DNA of 51,178 nt from Acidimicrobiaceae bacterium (GCA_013044385.1 JABEUN010000008.1:1-51178), one strand, 5' to 3'. Shown: positions 27,562 to 36,410, numbered from the stretch's first letter. A program made the numbers and translations. Notes: generated by a model not told the origin, from the sequence alone.

Positions 27562-29004
27562 TCAACCGAGGACCGCGCCCTGTGAGGTCGCCACCCATAA
27601 TCCTGCTTGACCGGAGGTGCCCGCAACTGCTACTCCTGAGCCTGGTATCGATGGGTAAGACATCGTTGCTGCGTCCCCCAGTCCAGTTGACGACCCGTTA
27701 GCAGATATTAGCCACAGCCCGCCGTGATTCGAAGTTGGCGTGACTGACGTGATTGGACTCTGAGCGAGCGTTCCAGACAGGGGGGAAGCGTCACCGAAGT
27801 ACATTACCTGTCCGTTCGATTCAGCTATCCAGTAGCCTTGACCCGAGGCACTTGCTGCCATTCCAACGGCGGGGACTCCACTGAACGTTGATGCTGCCGA
27901 GCCGTAAAAGCCGGCATCGCCGAAGGTGAATATTCCGCCGTCAGATGCGATTAACCAGTACCCCTTACCGTCTGGTGTCGCTGCCATTCCGACTATGGGT
28001 TTGTTCAGAACCATTGCACCAGTTGAGCCGTAAAAGCCGGCATCGCCGAAGGTGAATATTCCGCCGTCAGATGCGACTAACCAGTACCCCTTACCGTCTG
28101 GTGTCGCTGCCATTCCGACTATGGGTTTGTTCAATTGGGTTGTAAACATGGATCCGAGACTCGCCGCAGGATCCGAAACTCCCGCTGCTGGGTTGAGCAA
28201 ACTGTTCGAGCTCGTCGACTGAGCTCCGACAAGACCGGACCATAAGGTGACCGCGTAGTCACTACTTGATACCATTCCACCAGCGAGAATGTAGGTGTAG
28301 GAGTTCTGAAAGGAGCCACCGGAAACATTGCCGGTGCCTGCATAGGCGGTGGAGTTACCGAAGGTTGCAAGGATATTTGCTCTGTGGCCCCAACAACCCG
28401 AGGAGGTTGGACTCGTGCAGGAGGCATTTGCCGATCCATATCCATCGTCGTACATCCATGAGTAGTCGGCCTCAAGCGCGTTTGAGTATCCAGCAGCCCA
28501 GTTTGAACCCCACGAGATATTGATTCCGAAAAGGGATGGGTCGGTGTTGTTGCCTGCGGCTTGCTGAGCTACCTGGTTCAGCTGTGCAGTGGTCGCTACT
28601 GCCGGAGGAAGGCCGCGGTCTACTCTTTCTAGGTTTGTGACTTCGAAGATCTGCAGATTCGGAGAGAGGCCGGCGAAGTCGGACGGAAGGTTTATTGGTC
28701 CGACACCTTCTTGTGATCTTGCGTTGTCAATGGCCGAGGTAACCGCTGCGACGCACTTGGAGGAGTTATCGTAACCAGTGCTCGAACAGTAGTTGTTGAA
28801 GTTAGGACTGGGAGCGATATTGCTGGGAAGGCTGAGAGGCGGGCTGTACCCCACCAGGCTAGTCGAAGTTGTCGAGCGCCACCGAGGATTTCCTGTTGAC
28901 GACGGGATGTGCACAGCGGTGAAAAGTGCTGCTGAGATGGTAGTTACCAGTACGAGGAAAGCAGCGCGACGGGCCCTACTTATTTTGACGTGAGTCAAAG
29001 ACAT
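27562..29004 (-). CDS. Secreted CAP/SCP-domain protein with C-terminal 42-residue repeats
   Basis: The product (480 aa) starts at ATG 29004, with GAGG 8 nt upstream; an in-frame ATG at 29061 gives a longer, less likely N-terminus. Residues 12-30 are a signal-peptide helix. A CAP/SCP domain follows, with NLERVDRGLPP and, near His207, CWGHRANIL, the CAP signature. The C-terminus holds two nearly identical 42-residue units (GYWLVASDGGIFTFGDAGFYG) and about three degenerate ones, probably a beta-propeller or beta-solenoid for surface or wall binding. Such repeats are abundant in Acidimicrobiia. Extracellular location is expected; catalytic activity of CAP proteins is unclear. Confidence 0.85.
   Translation of the reverse strand: MSLTHVKISRARRAAFLVLVTTISAALFTAVHIPSSTGNPRWRSTTSTSLVGYSPPLSLPSNIAPSPNFNNYCSSTGYDNSSKCVAAVTSAIDNARSQEGVGPINLPSDFAGLSPNLQIFEVTNLERVDRGLPPAVATTAQLNQVAQQAAGNNTDPSLFGINISWGSNWAAGYSNALEADYSWMYDDGYGSANASCTSPTSSGCWGHRANILATFGNSTAYAGTGNVSGGSFQNSYTYILAGGMVSSSDYAVTLWSGLVGAQSTSSNSLLNPAAGVSDPAASLGSMFTTQLNKPIVGMAATPDGKGYWLVASDGGIFTFGDAGFYGSTGAMVLNKPIVGMAATPDGKGYWLIASDGGIFTFGDAGFYGSAASTFSGVPAVGMAASASGQGYWIAESNGQVMYFGDASPLSGTLAQSPITSVTPTSNHGGLWLISANGSSTGLGDAATMSYPSIPGSGVAVAGTSGQAGLWVATSQGAVLG
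27901..28133 (-). repeat. Near-identical 107-bp direct repeat, 126-bp period, inside the CAP gene
   Basis: Copies at 27901-28007 and 28027-28133 differ at a single position (gattaa versus gactaa), which gives the one Val/Ile difference between units. The period of 126 bp equals 42 codons. The near-identity, including third codon positions, indicates a recent duplication or ongoing gene conversion. Confidence 0.9.
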
Positions 29005-29055
29005 ATAGTTGGCCTCAATGCTTCTCCTCCAGCTCGGGACTCGGATTCCGTGAAT

Positions 29056-29105
29056 TGTCAAATGACATACTTGCGGGTCAAAATAAGACGATAGGTGTGA
29101 CCTAT
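29056..29105. promoter_or_regulatory. Two palindromes between the CAP gene and HMG-CoA lyase
   Basis: TGTCAAATGACA (29056-29067) and ATAGGTGTGACCTAT (29091-29105; arms ATAGGT and ACCTAT, spacer GTG) lie in the divergent promoter region, 52-120 bp from the two starts. The second is a perfect 6-bp dyad of the size bound by dimeric repressors. No regulator gene is adjacent; assignment is inference. Confidence 0.4.
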
Positions 29106-29224
29106 GTGAGGAAACTTTCAGGGAGTATCATTGGGCGTTCGACGTCGTCGCCGAAGTGCAAGTCGATCCGTCTCTGAGTAGCGTTGAATATGTCGACCGT
29201 ATTTGGTATCTGGATTGAGGTGTC

Positions 29225-30124
29225 ATGGGAAAGATTGAGATTGTAGAGGTATCACCCAGGGATGGGTTGCAGAATCAGAAGGTCGAGTTCACTACCGCAG
29301 AGAAGGTTCGACTCATAGAGGGTTGCATTGCGGGCGGCGTAGACCGAATTGAGGTAGCGTCCTTCGTCAATCCCAAGCGGGTGCCGCAGATGGCCGATGG
29401 TCCACAGGTGTTTGCGGATATTTCACCCGAGGCACAGAAGAAGTCGATCGGTCTGGTCCTGAACGAGCGCGGAATTGAGCGTGCGATAGAGGCTGGAATA
29501 CCAGAGATCAACTTTGTCGTGGTTGCCACCGACACCTTTGCGCAAAAGAACCAATCCTCGACGACGCAGGGGCTCATTGAAGCTTGGCTGACGGTATCGA
29601 AAATGGCCAGAGAAGCAGGAATTCGCACTTCAGTCGGGATATCGGCTGCGTTCGGCTGTCCGTATGAAGGAGAGGTGCCCATGTCAAGGGTGCTGGATCT
29701 TGTTGGTCAGGTGCTGGAGGGAGCTCCAGATGAGATTGGTCTCGCCGATACCATCGGGTCTGGTGCACCTGCTCAAGTTGCAAAGATGGTGGCGGGTGCG
29801 CGGAAAATCGTTGGAAATGTCCCGCTCCGCTGTCACTTTCATAACACAAGGAACGCAGGCCTTGCAAATGCATATGCAGCTGCCTCGGAGGGTGTCACAG
29901 TCTTCGATTCAAGCCTTGGTGGAATCGGAGGATGCCCGTTCGCCCCAAAGGCAACTGGAAATATACCCACGGAGGACTTGGTCTGGATGCTCCAAAGGAG
30001 TGGTTTCGAAGTAGGTGCCGATATAGAGCGGCTCATGGAGACCACGAATTGGCTCGCCGAGAAACTTGATGGTCAGGTGCCGTCTATGGTCTTCAAGGCT
30101 GGAGTGTTTCCACCTAGGTCATGA
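29225..30124 (+). CDS. mvaB: Hydroxymethylglutaryl-CoA lyase
   Basis: The product (299 aa) cleaves HMG-CoA to acetyl-CoA and acetoacetate, the last step of leucine catabolism. The N-terminus VEVSPRDGLQNQ contains the catalytic Arg12-Asp13 of DRE-TIM metallolyases. EVASFVNPKRVPQM, the metal-binding HFHNTR and the C-terminal loop GGIGGCPFAPKATGN with the reactive Cys237 are all present. ATG 29225 has GAGG 5 nt upstream. No other leucine-degradation genes (MCC, IVD) are adjacent, so it stands alone. A closely related 3-hydroxy-acyl-CoA lyase is possible. Confidence 0.92.
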   Translation: MGKIEIVEVSPRDGLQNQKVEFTTAEKVRLIEGCIAGGVDRIEVASFVNPKRVPQMADGPQVFADISPEAQKKSIGLVLNERGIERAIEAGIPEINFVVVATDTFAQKNQSSTTQGLIEAWLTVSKMAREAGIRTSVGISAAFGCPYEGEVPMSRVLDLVGQVLEGAPDEIGLADTIGSGAPAQVAKMVAGARKIVGNVPLRCHFHNTRNAGLANAYAAASEGVTVFDSSLGGIGGCPFAPKATGNIPTEDLVWMLQRSGFEVGADIERLMETTNWLAEKLDGQVPSMVFKAGVFPPRS

Positions 30125-30250
30125 TTGGGAGTGCGAGTGGGAGTGGGTCAAGTTTCGAATTAGCGTGAATCGGCGCGCAGTTCCTAAGAAGTTCCTAATT
30201 TGAGCGCTGATGGAGAGTGAGTGTCCATCTGGACGGCCCTAGCGGGATCG

Positions 30251-30898
30251 CTAAAGCTTTCCCTTGGTCCACAGCCCGCATTCAGTGCGTCCTTGCCCGA
30301 CGAATCGACCTGACCGTTCGTCTCCCCCCGGTTGGACAGCCCGGGTGCACGGCCAACATCCAATTGAGAGGAATCCGAGATCATAAAGTTGGTGCCTCTC
30401 AATGGAGTGGTCCACTGCGTACCGCTCGAGGTCATCTCTAGTCCAATCGGCTACTGAGTTCACGTGCACACGTGAGCCATATTCGACCAGGGGGAGGTCG
30501 GGTCTGCTGGAGGACTGATGCCTCGTTCTGCCCGTGAGGATTGCTTCGACTCCCTCTGTTGCAAGATAGTTCGCCAGCGGGTCCACTTTTCGTGCTTCGC
30601 AGCAGGCCTCCGGGTTCAGAAGATACATCTCATCGTGACCTCGCAGGTTCTCGATCGTTACGAACTGAGGATGATCGTACCTCTGCTGCAGGGATTTCCA
30701 AAGTTCGATGGTCTCTGGGAAGTGGTATCCCGTGTCAACAAAGATCACCTTTCCTGAAAATCCAACCTTCGCTGCTAGGTCGAGCATGACCAGACCGGAG
30801 AGGTTTAAGCCGGTGGGCATAGAGAGAGATGGATAGTCGTTGATAGCAGCTTCTATCGTCGCAAGTGATTCTTCAATGAGCGAGGCAGTCCTAGACAC
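30251..30898 (-). CDS. cysH: Phosphoadenylyl/adenylyl-sulfate reductase
   Basis: The product (215 aa) reduces (P)APS to sulfite. DTGYHFPET (55-63) is the family substrate motif. The pairs CC at 99-100 (ACCEARKVDPL) and Cys181/Cys184 (IGCWPC) are the four [4Fe-4S] ligands of the APS-reductase type, so APS is the likely substrate. The catalytic Cys is Cys207 in ECGLW; the usual motif is ECGLH, so the terminal His is replaced by Trp. The GTG start has AAGG 8 nt upstream. No other sulfate-assimilation gene is in the window. Confidence 0.9.
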   Translation of the reverse strand: MSRTASLIEESLATIEAAINDYPSLSMPTGLNLSGLVMLDLAAKVGFSGKVIFVDTGYHFPETIELWKSLQQRYDHPQFVTIENLRGHDEMYLLNPEACCEARKVDPLANYLATEGVEAILTGRTRHQSSSRPDLPLVEYGSRVHVNSVADWTRDDLERYAVDHSIERHQLYDLGFLSIGCWPCTRAVQPGGDERSGRFVGQGRTECGLWTKGKL

Positions 30899-31404
30899 TG
30901 CGTAGCCTTAGGATCCGAGTCGGCTGCATACCAGAACGTAGTGAGGTAGCTTTAAAAGGCCGGGTCGATTCGTATGCACTGCCGCCTCGGACCTCAAAAC
31001 TGAAATGAGTCGAGTTCTGCAATCGTGTGGCGGTCTTCACTTTCACTCCTTATTCGGCACCTCTTGCTCCATAACTGGTGAAAACATCTGGACCAGTAGG
31101 AGAAAGCTCAAGTATTCATTTCATAATACCGGATATTAGAAGTTGGATGCAGGATTATTAATTCGAGTTTGCGATTCTCGGTCGATTCGGCTAGATGTTT
31201 ATGACCAAGTGCGCAGGTGTGTGTATTGGACGTGGTCGATCTCATTATGACCTGCCCAGGCTGAAGGGCGTTCCGATAGTCGAAGCTTGGTCGGGTTATA
31301 CGGACACCGTGTTTGACTGCAGGTAACCTGTGCCTTATGTTGACGGAGTCGAGCGCGTCGCAAAACGGGCACAGTAAGGCTTTTACAAAAGGAGCGAAGA
31401 CGCG
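30899..31404. other. 506-bp divergent intergenic region, cysH / methyltransferase
   Basis: No convincing gene; a minus-strand frame (31108-31455) overlapping the methyltransferase start has no family features. The right end carries the methyltransferase promoter. I looked for a sulfur-related riboswitch in front of cysH and could not recognise one. Confidence 0.45.
31313..31341 (+). promoter_or_regulatory. Sigma70-like promoter with a dyad in the spacer
   Basis: TTGACT (31313-31318) and TATGTT (31336-31341) are separated by exactly 17 bp. The spacer contains CAGGTAACCTG (31320-31330), a perfect inverted repeat with arms CAGGT/ACCTG around one A. The expected leader to the ATG at 31405 is about 55 nt. 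The dyad between the -35 and -10 boxes would let a dimeric regulator control the promoter directly. Confidence 0.5.
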
Positions 31405-32013
31405 ATGACCGACCATGCCAAAGAGTGGGATGAAAGATATGCTTCGAGTGAGCATCTGTGGATAGCGGAGCCGGATCCTGCTCTTGTGGAGGCAGCTTCT
31501 GGACTCGGAGTAGGTCGCTCGCTTGATATAGGTGCTGGTGAAGGTCGCAATTCACTATGGCTTGCCAGTCGAGGGTGGGATATCACTGCGGTTGACTATT
31601 CCAAAGTGGCACTTGACCGGTTCGGGGATGCTCTAAATGCACGCGGACTGCATGGTCAGCTGATTGACGGTGACATTAGCGATGTCGCAGGCGATCTCGG
31701 CGAGTTTGATTTGGTGATAATCGCAAACATCCACCCCGGCCTTGCCGATCGCGAGGACCTATATAAAGTTGCGAGATCGCTTCTTCTGCCCGGTGGAGTA
31801 CTGTTCTTAATTGGACACCACAAGGAGTCATTTGGAATTGCCGGACCTCCAGACTTGGATCGACTACTCGACGAGGCAGAGATGCGTGAGCAGTTCTCTG
31901 ACTTCGAGGTGATCCAACTTATGAAAGTCGTAGATGTGTCGGACTTCGGGCACAGTCCTGCACCATCGCTAGTTTTCGTTGCACGCAAGCCGAAAACTTC
32001 AGATACCGACTAG
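31405..32013 (+). CDS. Class I SAM-dependent methyltransferase (TehB-like)
   Basis: The product (202 aa) begins WDERYASSEHLW, then motif I LDIGAGEGRNSLWLA (40-54) and the ribose-binding VDYS (about 62-65). This layout is common in small TehB-like/tellurite-resistance or thiopurine-type methyltransferases with metalloid or small-molecule substrates. AGGAG lies about 12 nt before ATG 31405. Its stop overlaps the stop of the convergent aminotransferase by 4 nt. Substrate unknown. Confidence 0.83.
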   Translation: MTDHAKEWDERYASSEHLWIAEPDPALVEAASGLGVGRSLDIGAGEGRNSLWLASRGWDITAVDYSKVALDRFGDALNARGLHGQLIDGDISDVAGDLGEFDLVIIANIHPGLADREDLYKVARSLLLPGGVLFLIGHHKESFGIAGPPDLDRLLDEAEMREQFSDFEVIQLMKVVDVSDFGHSPAPSLVFVARKPKTSDTD

Positions 32014-33176
32014 TTGAAGTACTTTCGGAGCCTATCTGCGGCTAGCTGAATAACTTCGGGACGTTTACAGTAGGTCCATCGAACGTGCTTTGGCGCTGTG
32101 TTCGGTTCGCTGTAAAAGACGCTCGTCGGTACGGCAACTACGCCAGCTTCGTGTGCAAGGTTGACGCAGAACTGGTACGTATCAGTTGAGGCGATTTCTG
32201 ATACGTCGGTTACTAGGAAATATGTGCCATAGGAAGGGAATGGTTCCAAGTTAACGCTGCTGAGAGCATCGCGCAACTGTTCCCGCTGCAAGCGCAGCGG
32301 TTCGAGCACTTGCGGAATGAGTCTTTCGCAATTGTCTAGTGCGTGTGCAATGGCGACTTGAAACGGTGCTCCACTTACGTAGGTCAGGAACTGCTTTGAA
32401 GCCCTTACTGCTGCCACAAGTATTTCGGGACCCGTTACCCAGCCGATCTTCCAGCCGGTGTAGGAGAAGGATTTGGCCGCGGACGAGATCGTAAGGGTGC
32501 GCTCGCCCATCCCCGGAAGGGTGCCAATCGAAATATGGGAACGTTCGAACGTGAGGTGTTCGTACACCTCATCGCTGATGACGATCAGGTCGTTTCGTAT
32601 CGCTACCTCTGCTATTGAGTTCAATTCATCCTGCGAGAACACCTTGCCGGTAGGGTTGTGCGGGGAGTTCAAGACGATCGCCCTAGTGGAAGGTGAGATG
32701 GCGGCTTCCAAGCTTGCGGAGTCGAAGTGCCAGTTGGGTGCTTCCAACCTGACCACCCTTCGTTTCGCTCCGGCAATGGCAACCGAAGCTGCATAGGAGT
32801 CGTAGTAGGGCTCAAATAGGACTACCTCGTCACCGTATTCGCATAGCGATATGATCGCAGCCGCAATCGCCTCGGTGGCACCGGTGGTGACTAGGACCTG
32901 AGTGGCAGGATCCAACTGCGTGTTGTAGTAGTGGAACTGGTGAGACGCAATTGCCGACCTTAGTGATTCGATACCGATCCCCGGCGGGTACTGATTGTGA
33001 CCACTACGGATCGCTTCTATAGCCGATTCTGCAATCTCGGCCGGGCCGTCTGTGTCGGGAAAACCCTGTCCAAGGTTTACCGATCCGGTGGCCTGTGCCA
33101 GTGCCGACATCTCGGCGAAGATCGTCGAGGTGAATTGGGCCAGTCTCGAATTAAGTACTGTGTTGCCTGCAGCCAT
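32010..33176 (-). CDS. Class I/II PLP-dependent aminotransferase (DapC / kynurenine aminotransferase-like)
   Basis: The product (388 aa) has a fold-type I layout: Asn in SPHNPTG (171-177), SDEVYEHL (201-208), and the PLP lysine Lys235 in SSAAKSFSYTGWKIGW. The N-terminus NLGQGFPDTDGP is typical of the group that contains N-succinyldiaminopimelate aminotransferase of actinobacteria, kynurenine aminotransferase and methionine aminotransferases. I chose ATG 33176; GTG 33197 is possible but extends beyond the family start. No lysine genes are near, so the specific substrate is uncertain. Confidence 0.85.
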   Translation of the reverse strand: MAAGNTVLNSRLAQFTSTIFAEMSALAQATGSVNLGQGFPDTDGPAEIAESAIEAIRSGHNQYPPGIGIESLRSAIASHQFHYYNTQLDPATQVLVTTGATEAIAAAIISLCEYGDEVVLFEPYYDSYAASVAIAGAKRRVVRLEAPNWHFDSASLEAAISPSTRAIVLNSPHNPTGKVFSQDELNSIAEVAIRNDLIVISDEVYEHLTFERSHISIGTLPGMGERTLTISSAAKSFSYTGWKIGWVTGPEILVAAVRASKQFLTYVSGAPFQVAIAHALDNCERLIPQVLEPLRLQREQLRDALSSVNLEPFPSYGTYFLVTDVSEIASTDTYQFCVNLAHEAGVVAVPTSVFYSEPNTAPKHVRWTYCKRPEVIQLAADRLRKYFN

Positions 33177-33306
33177 GATCTGCAGCCTAGGGCCCACCTT
33201 TGGCTATTGTTCGAATAATACCGATCCAGGATGCTCGATGCTCAGGTGCGTCGATGCTGGCTCGGTTACCTAGAATCACGATTTGGAGCGGCAGTAAGGA
33301 GATTCG

Positions 33307-35916
33307 TTGGTCGTGACCAAAAAGAGGATCGCGCTGCTTCTCGCGTTGGCGTTCTCTATGTTGATCGCCGTGATTGGTACCGCTGGTATCGGAACGACGC
33401 CTCCGATCGGATCCACCTTCAATCCGGGTACCGGGGTATGGTCCGTCATCCGTACCGCTCAACTGCCAACGAATTCAGAACTCGTCATCAAGGGTCTGAA
33501 CGCACCCGTCACGGTGACTTTTGATAAGCAGGGTACGCCATACATATATGCCCAGTCTGACCATGATCTGTTCATGGCCATAGGGTATTTGCAGGCTACT
33601 TTCAGGTTGTTTGAGATGGACCTGCTTAGGCGGGAGGCGTCTGGTGGGTTAACTCAGATCCTTGGCCCCACAGCTACGCCGACCGATGAACTTGAACTGA
33701 CACTTGGACTGAACAGAACCGCCCAGACAGAGTGGAGTGACTATCGGTCAGAGTCGCCAGTGCAGTCCGAGCTTCTTGCGTTCTCCGCTGGCGTAAACGA
33801 CAGAATCGTACAGGACGTCAGATCGGGCAACCTGCCATTCGAGTTCAAACTACTCAACTACAGACCAGCTCCTTGGACGCCAGTCGATACGCTTCTGGTG
33901 CAGGGTGATCTGACCCAGTCCCTTGACTTCACGACGACTCCAATCGACTACTCACTGCTAACACAGTCAATTGGATACAACGCAACGATGAAGCTGTTCC
34001 CAATTGAGTTCCCCAATGTCCAGCATCCATACGATCCGGGCCCGTATCTGAAATTAGCTCCGGCGCAGATCCCATCGAGAATCCCTGGAACGGTTCCAAT
34101 CCCTGTCTCGGGGAACCCTTCGGTTCCACTCTTCGTTAGGGCCGCATCAGCGGTCCAAAAACGAGAAGTGCCAGTAACCACATCGGTGAGTGGTACCACA
34201 GCGGTGGTTGGTAAGGGAATGAGAACTGCGATCGACAGTGTTGAAAGCTGGCTCAGGTCGACGCTTCCTTCGCTGATAAGGATCGGCTCTGCGTCCAACA
34301 ATTTCGCAGTTGCCGGTTCCAGAACGGTGACTCATCGGGCGTTGCTCGAAGGGGATCCACACCTAGTCCAGACCCTTCCATCGATCTGGTATCAGATTTC
34401 GGCAAACTCCCCAGATCTACAGATATCAGGCGTGTCTGTGCCAGGAATTCCAGGAATTCTTATTGGAAGAAACAGACACATCGCGTGGAGTCTCACAGAC
34501 TCCCAGAATCAGAGCACCTTTTTTTACAAAGAGACTACTTCTCGGTCAAGGCCCGGGGAGTATCTCTGGCACGGACACTGGTACCGGATGCGGGTGTACC
34601 GGTACCGGATCGCTCAGAAGGGCGGAGGGTATCTGGAATACAGCGTGAAGGTGACCGTTCATGGACCATTGCTCACCAGCAATGGAGCGACACTTGCTGT
34701 CGATTGGATGGGCGCGTTGCCTAGTGACGACCTAGGTGCGGCCTTGGCCGTCTGGAAGGCGAGCACCTTCTCTGAATTCAAGCGTGCCCTAGCTGGTTGG
34801 TTAGCGCCGACTCAGAATTTCATCTACGCAGATGACGCAGGAAATATCGGGATCATATCGGCGGGAATATATCCGATAGTAAGGAGTGGAAGACCTTGGT
34901 TGCCGCTGGCTGGTACTGGCGCATCTGACGTCATTGGCGCCATTGCTTACGCGGCGAACCCTCAGGCGTACAATCCAAGTGATCACTTCTTGTTCTCGGC
35001 GAATCAGCGCCCTGTAGCGGCAAATTACCCTTACTACATCGGCACTACGGCAGACTACTTTTCTACTGGGTATCGAGCGAGCACTATCTTCGACTTCCTG
35101 CGTAGCCACCACGCCATGTCAGTCGCCGACGCCGAGGCCCTCCAGAACAGCGTCACTGATCACTTGGCGACAAAGATGGTGCCGAAACTTTTGGAAGCGG
35201 TCAGGGCGGAGGTCCCTCCTGGTGTGGGGGCGCTGAATGAATACGTGTTCCAGTCGGTGAGCCTCCTCTCGAAATGGAACTATGACATGTCGGTCAATTC
35301 CGCCGCAGCGACCATTTGGTGGACATTCTGGCAGAATTATCTAGATGAGACGTTTGGTCCTCTTTGGGCTGCCTCAAAGGTCCCAACAAGATTGGATCCA
35401 AATCTCATAATCCAGCCGTCTCTGACACCGCTGGATGTAGTGCTTGAACAGGCGACTTGGTCTCATCCGAATTCATCGATTTTTACTCCACCAAATGGAC
35501 AGGTAAGAAGTGCGAATGCGGTGATGTTTACCGCGTTTCTCAAGTCGATAGCCCAGCTCAGGACCCAAATGGGTGGACTTCCAGAGACTTGGAGGTGGGG
35601 ACGTATCCACTTCCGACAGTTCCAGTCTCTGACGCTTGTCGATAAGTTAGGCTACGGTCCGCGGCCGGCCTCGGGTGACATTTGGACCGTAAACGCTGCA
35701 GACGGCTCGTTGGTCTCCCACGCAGGTCCTAGCTGGCGGATGATCGTAAATTTCGGAGGGGGATCCTATTCGGTCTACCCAGGAGGGCAGTCGGAAAATC
35801 CAGTCTCAGGTTGGTATGAGACAGGAGTACAGAACTGGTGGAACGGCTCATACTTTAGATTCAGTCGCTCTGTGAGACCGGATGATACTTTCGCGACTTG
35901 GACCTTATTGCCGTGA
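33307..35916 (+). CDS. Penicillin acylase-family Ntn hydrolase, secreted
   Basis: The product (869 aa) has an N-terminal signal or anchor (residues 5-30), an alpha chain, and a beta chain that would start at Ser330 in GSA|SNNFAVAG, the autocatalytic cleavage and nucleophile site of Ntn hydrolases. EGDPHL and LLIGRNRHIAWSLTDSQNQ follow as in penicillin acylases. These enzymes hydrolyse amide bonds of acylated side chains: beta-lactams, N-acyl homoserine lactones or other acyl amides. AAGGAG is 5 nt before TTG 33307; a GTG at 33313 is an alternative start. Whether it is a penicillin amidase or a quorum-quenching-like acylase cannot be told. It overlaps the next gene by 4 nt. Confidence 0.9.
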   Translation: MVVTKKRIALLLALAFSMLIAVIGTAGIGTTPPIGSTFNPGTGVWSVIRTAQLPTNSELVIKGLNAPVTVTFDKQGTPYIYAQSDHDLFMAIGYLQATFRLFEMDLLRREASGGLTQILGPTATPTDELELTLGLNRTAQTEWSDYRSESPVQSELLAFSAGVNDRIVQDVRSGNLPFEFKLLNYRPAPWTPVDTLLVQGDLTQSLDFTTTPIDYSLLTQSIGYNATMKLFPIEFPNVQHPYDPGPYLKLAPAQIPSRIPGTVPIPVSGNPSVPLFVRAASAVQKREVPVTTSVSGTTAVVGKGMRTAIDSVESWLRSTLPSLIRIGSASNNFAVAGSRTVTHRALLEGDPHLVQTLPSIWYQISANSPDLQISGVSVPGIPGILIGRNRHIAWSLTDSQNQSTFFYKETTSRSRPGEYLWHGHWYRMRVYRYRIAQKGGGYLEYSVKVTVHGPLLTSNGATLAVDWMGALPSDDLGAALAVWKASTFSEFKRALAGWLAPTQNFIYADDAGNIGIISAGIYPIVRSGRPWLPLAGTGASDVIGAIAYAANPQAYNPSDHFLFSANQRPVAANYPYYIGTTADYFSTGYRASTIFDFLRSHHAMSVADAEALQNSVTDHLATKMVPKLLEAVRAEVPPGVGALNEYVFQSVSLLSKWNYDMSVNSAAATIWWTFWQNYLDETFGPLWAASKVPTRLDPNLIIQPSLTPLDVVLEQATWSHPNSSIFTPPNGQVRSANAVMFTAFLKSIAQLRTQMGGLPETWRWGRIHFRQFQSLTLVDKLGYGPRPASGDIWTVNAADGSLVSHAGPSWRMIVNFGGGSYSVYPGGQSENPVSGWYETGVQNWWNGSYFRFSRSVRPDDTFATWTLLP

Positions 35917-36410
35917 CCGGTGCCGAATTGCCAAAGGAGGAAGGCCGCCGGAATGGGAGTTCCAGTCGGCGCTTATTGGAATGTGTTGTGTTGCCTCTTG
36001 TGGTAATCGTGATTCTCTGGCTGTTGAATGACAGGGGCCTATGGCTGCTAGGGATGGTAGTTGGACTGTTTTGGGGGATCTTATTGAGGTCTCGAGCCGG
36101 CTACTTAGCCGTGTTCCTTACCTTCTTCGGGTCCTGGCTCGCCCCGTTGGGTTGGCTGGCTGCAACAGGAAAGCCGGTTCTGGCAGCTAGTGCCGCAATT
36201 GATGCGGTAGCGGGCATCGGAGCCAGCTCGATGGTGCCGCTACTTTTGACTGGAGTATTTGGAGGACTCGTCGGACTGTCGGGTGCACTACTTGGCCGTA
36301 CGCTATGGGCCGTGATCGCAGTTGCATTTCCGAAACCGGCGGGAGTCGAAAAGCATTCACCTTTTAGCCAACAAAGTGAATCGACCCTAGACCTGGGGGA
36401 GCAGTCCTAG
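35913..36410 (+). CDS. Small integral membrane protein downstream of penicillin acylase gene
   Basis: The product is 165 aa from GTG 35913, whose GTGA overlaps the acylase stop; the frame is open five codons upstream. About four hydrophobic helices cover roughly residues 25-145, including a glycine-rich central segment, with a polar C-terminal tail. I recognise no family. Translational coupling suggests a role with the acylase, such as in secretion or anchoring, but no motif supports this. Confidence 0.65.
   Translation: MTGAELPKEEGRRNGSSSRRLLECVVLPLVVIVILWLLNDRGLWLLGMVVGLFWGILLRSRAGYLAVFLTFFGSWLAPLGWLAATGKPVLAASAAIDAVAGIGASSMVPLLLTGVFGGLVGLSGALLGRTLWAVIAVAFPKPAGVEKHSPFSQQSESTLDLGEQS

Noticed and set aside
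27901-28133. Possible CRISPR-like direct repeats
   Set aside because: Two in-frame copies of 107 bp with a 126-bp period inside a coding region; this is a protein repeat.
30179-30199. Short direct repeat of AGTTCCTAA
   Set aside because: Only two copies, 11 bp apart, in a convergent spacer; no evidence of function.
31108-31455. 115-aa minus-strand frame with CPFC and CALGH
   Set aside because: It overlaps the start of the methyltransferase and its promoter, and has no ribosome site or convincing zinc-ribbon spacing.
33205-33220. Imperfect palindrome TATTGTTCGAATAATA, LexA-box-like
   Set aside because: It lacks the TCGAAC-N4-GTTCGA pattern of actinobacterial SOS boxes; it may only be AT-rich promoter sequence.
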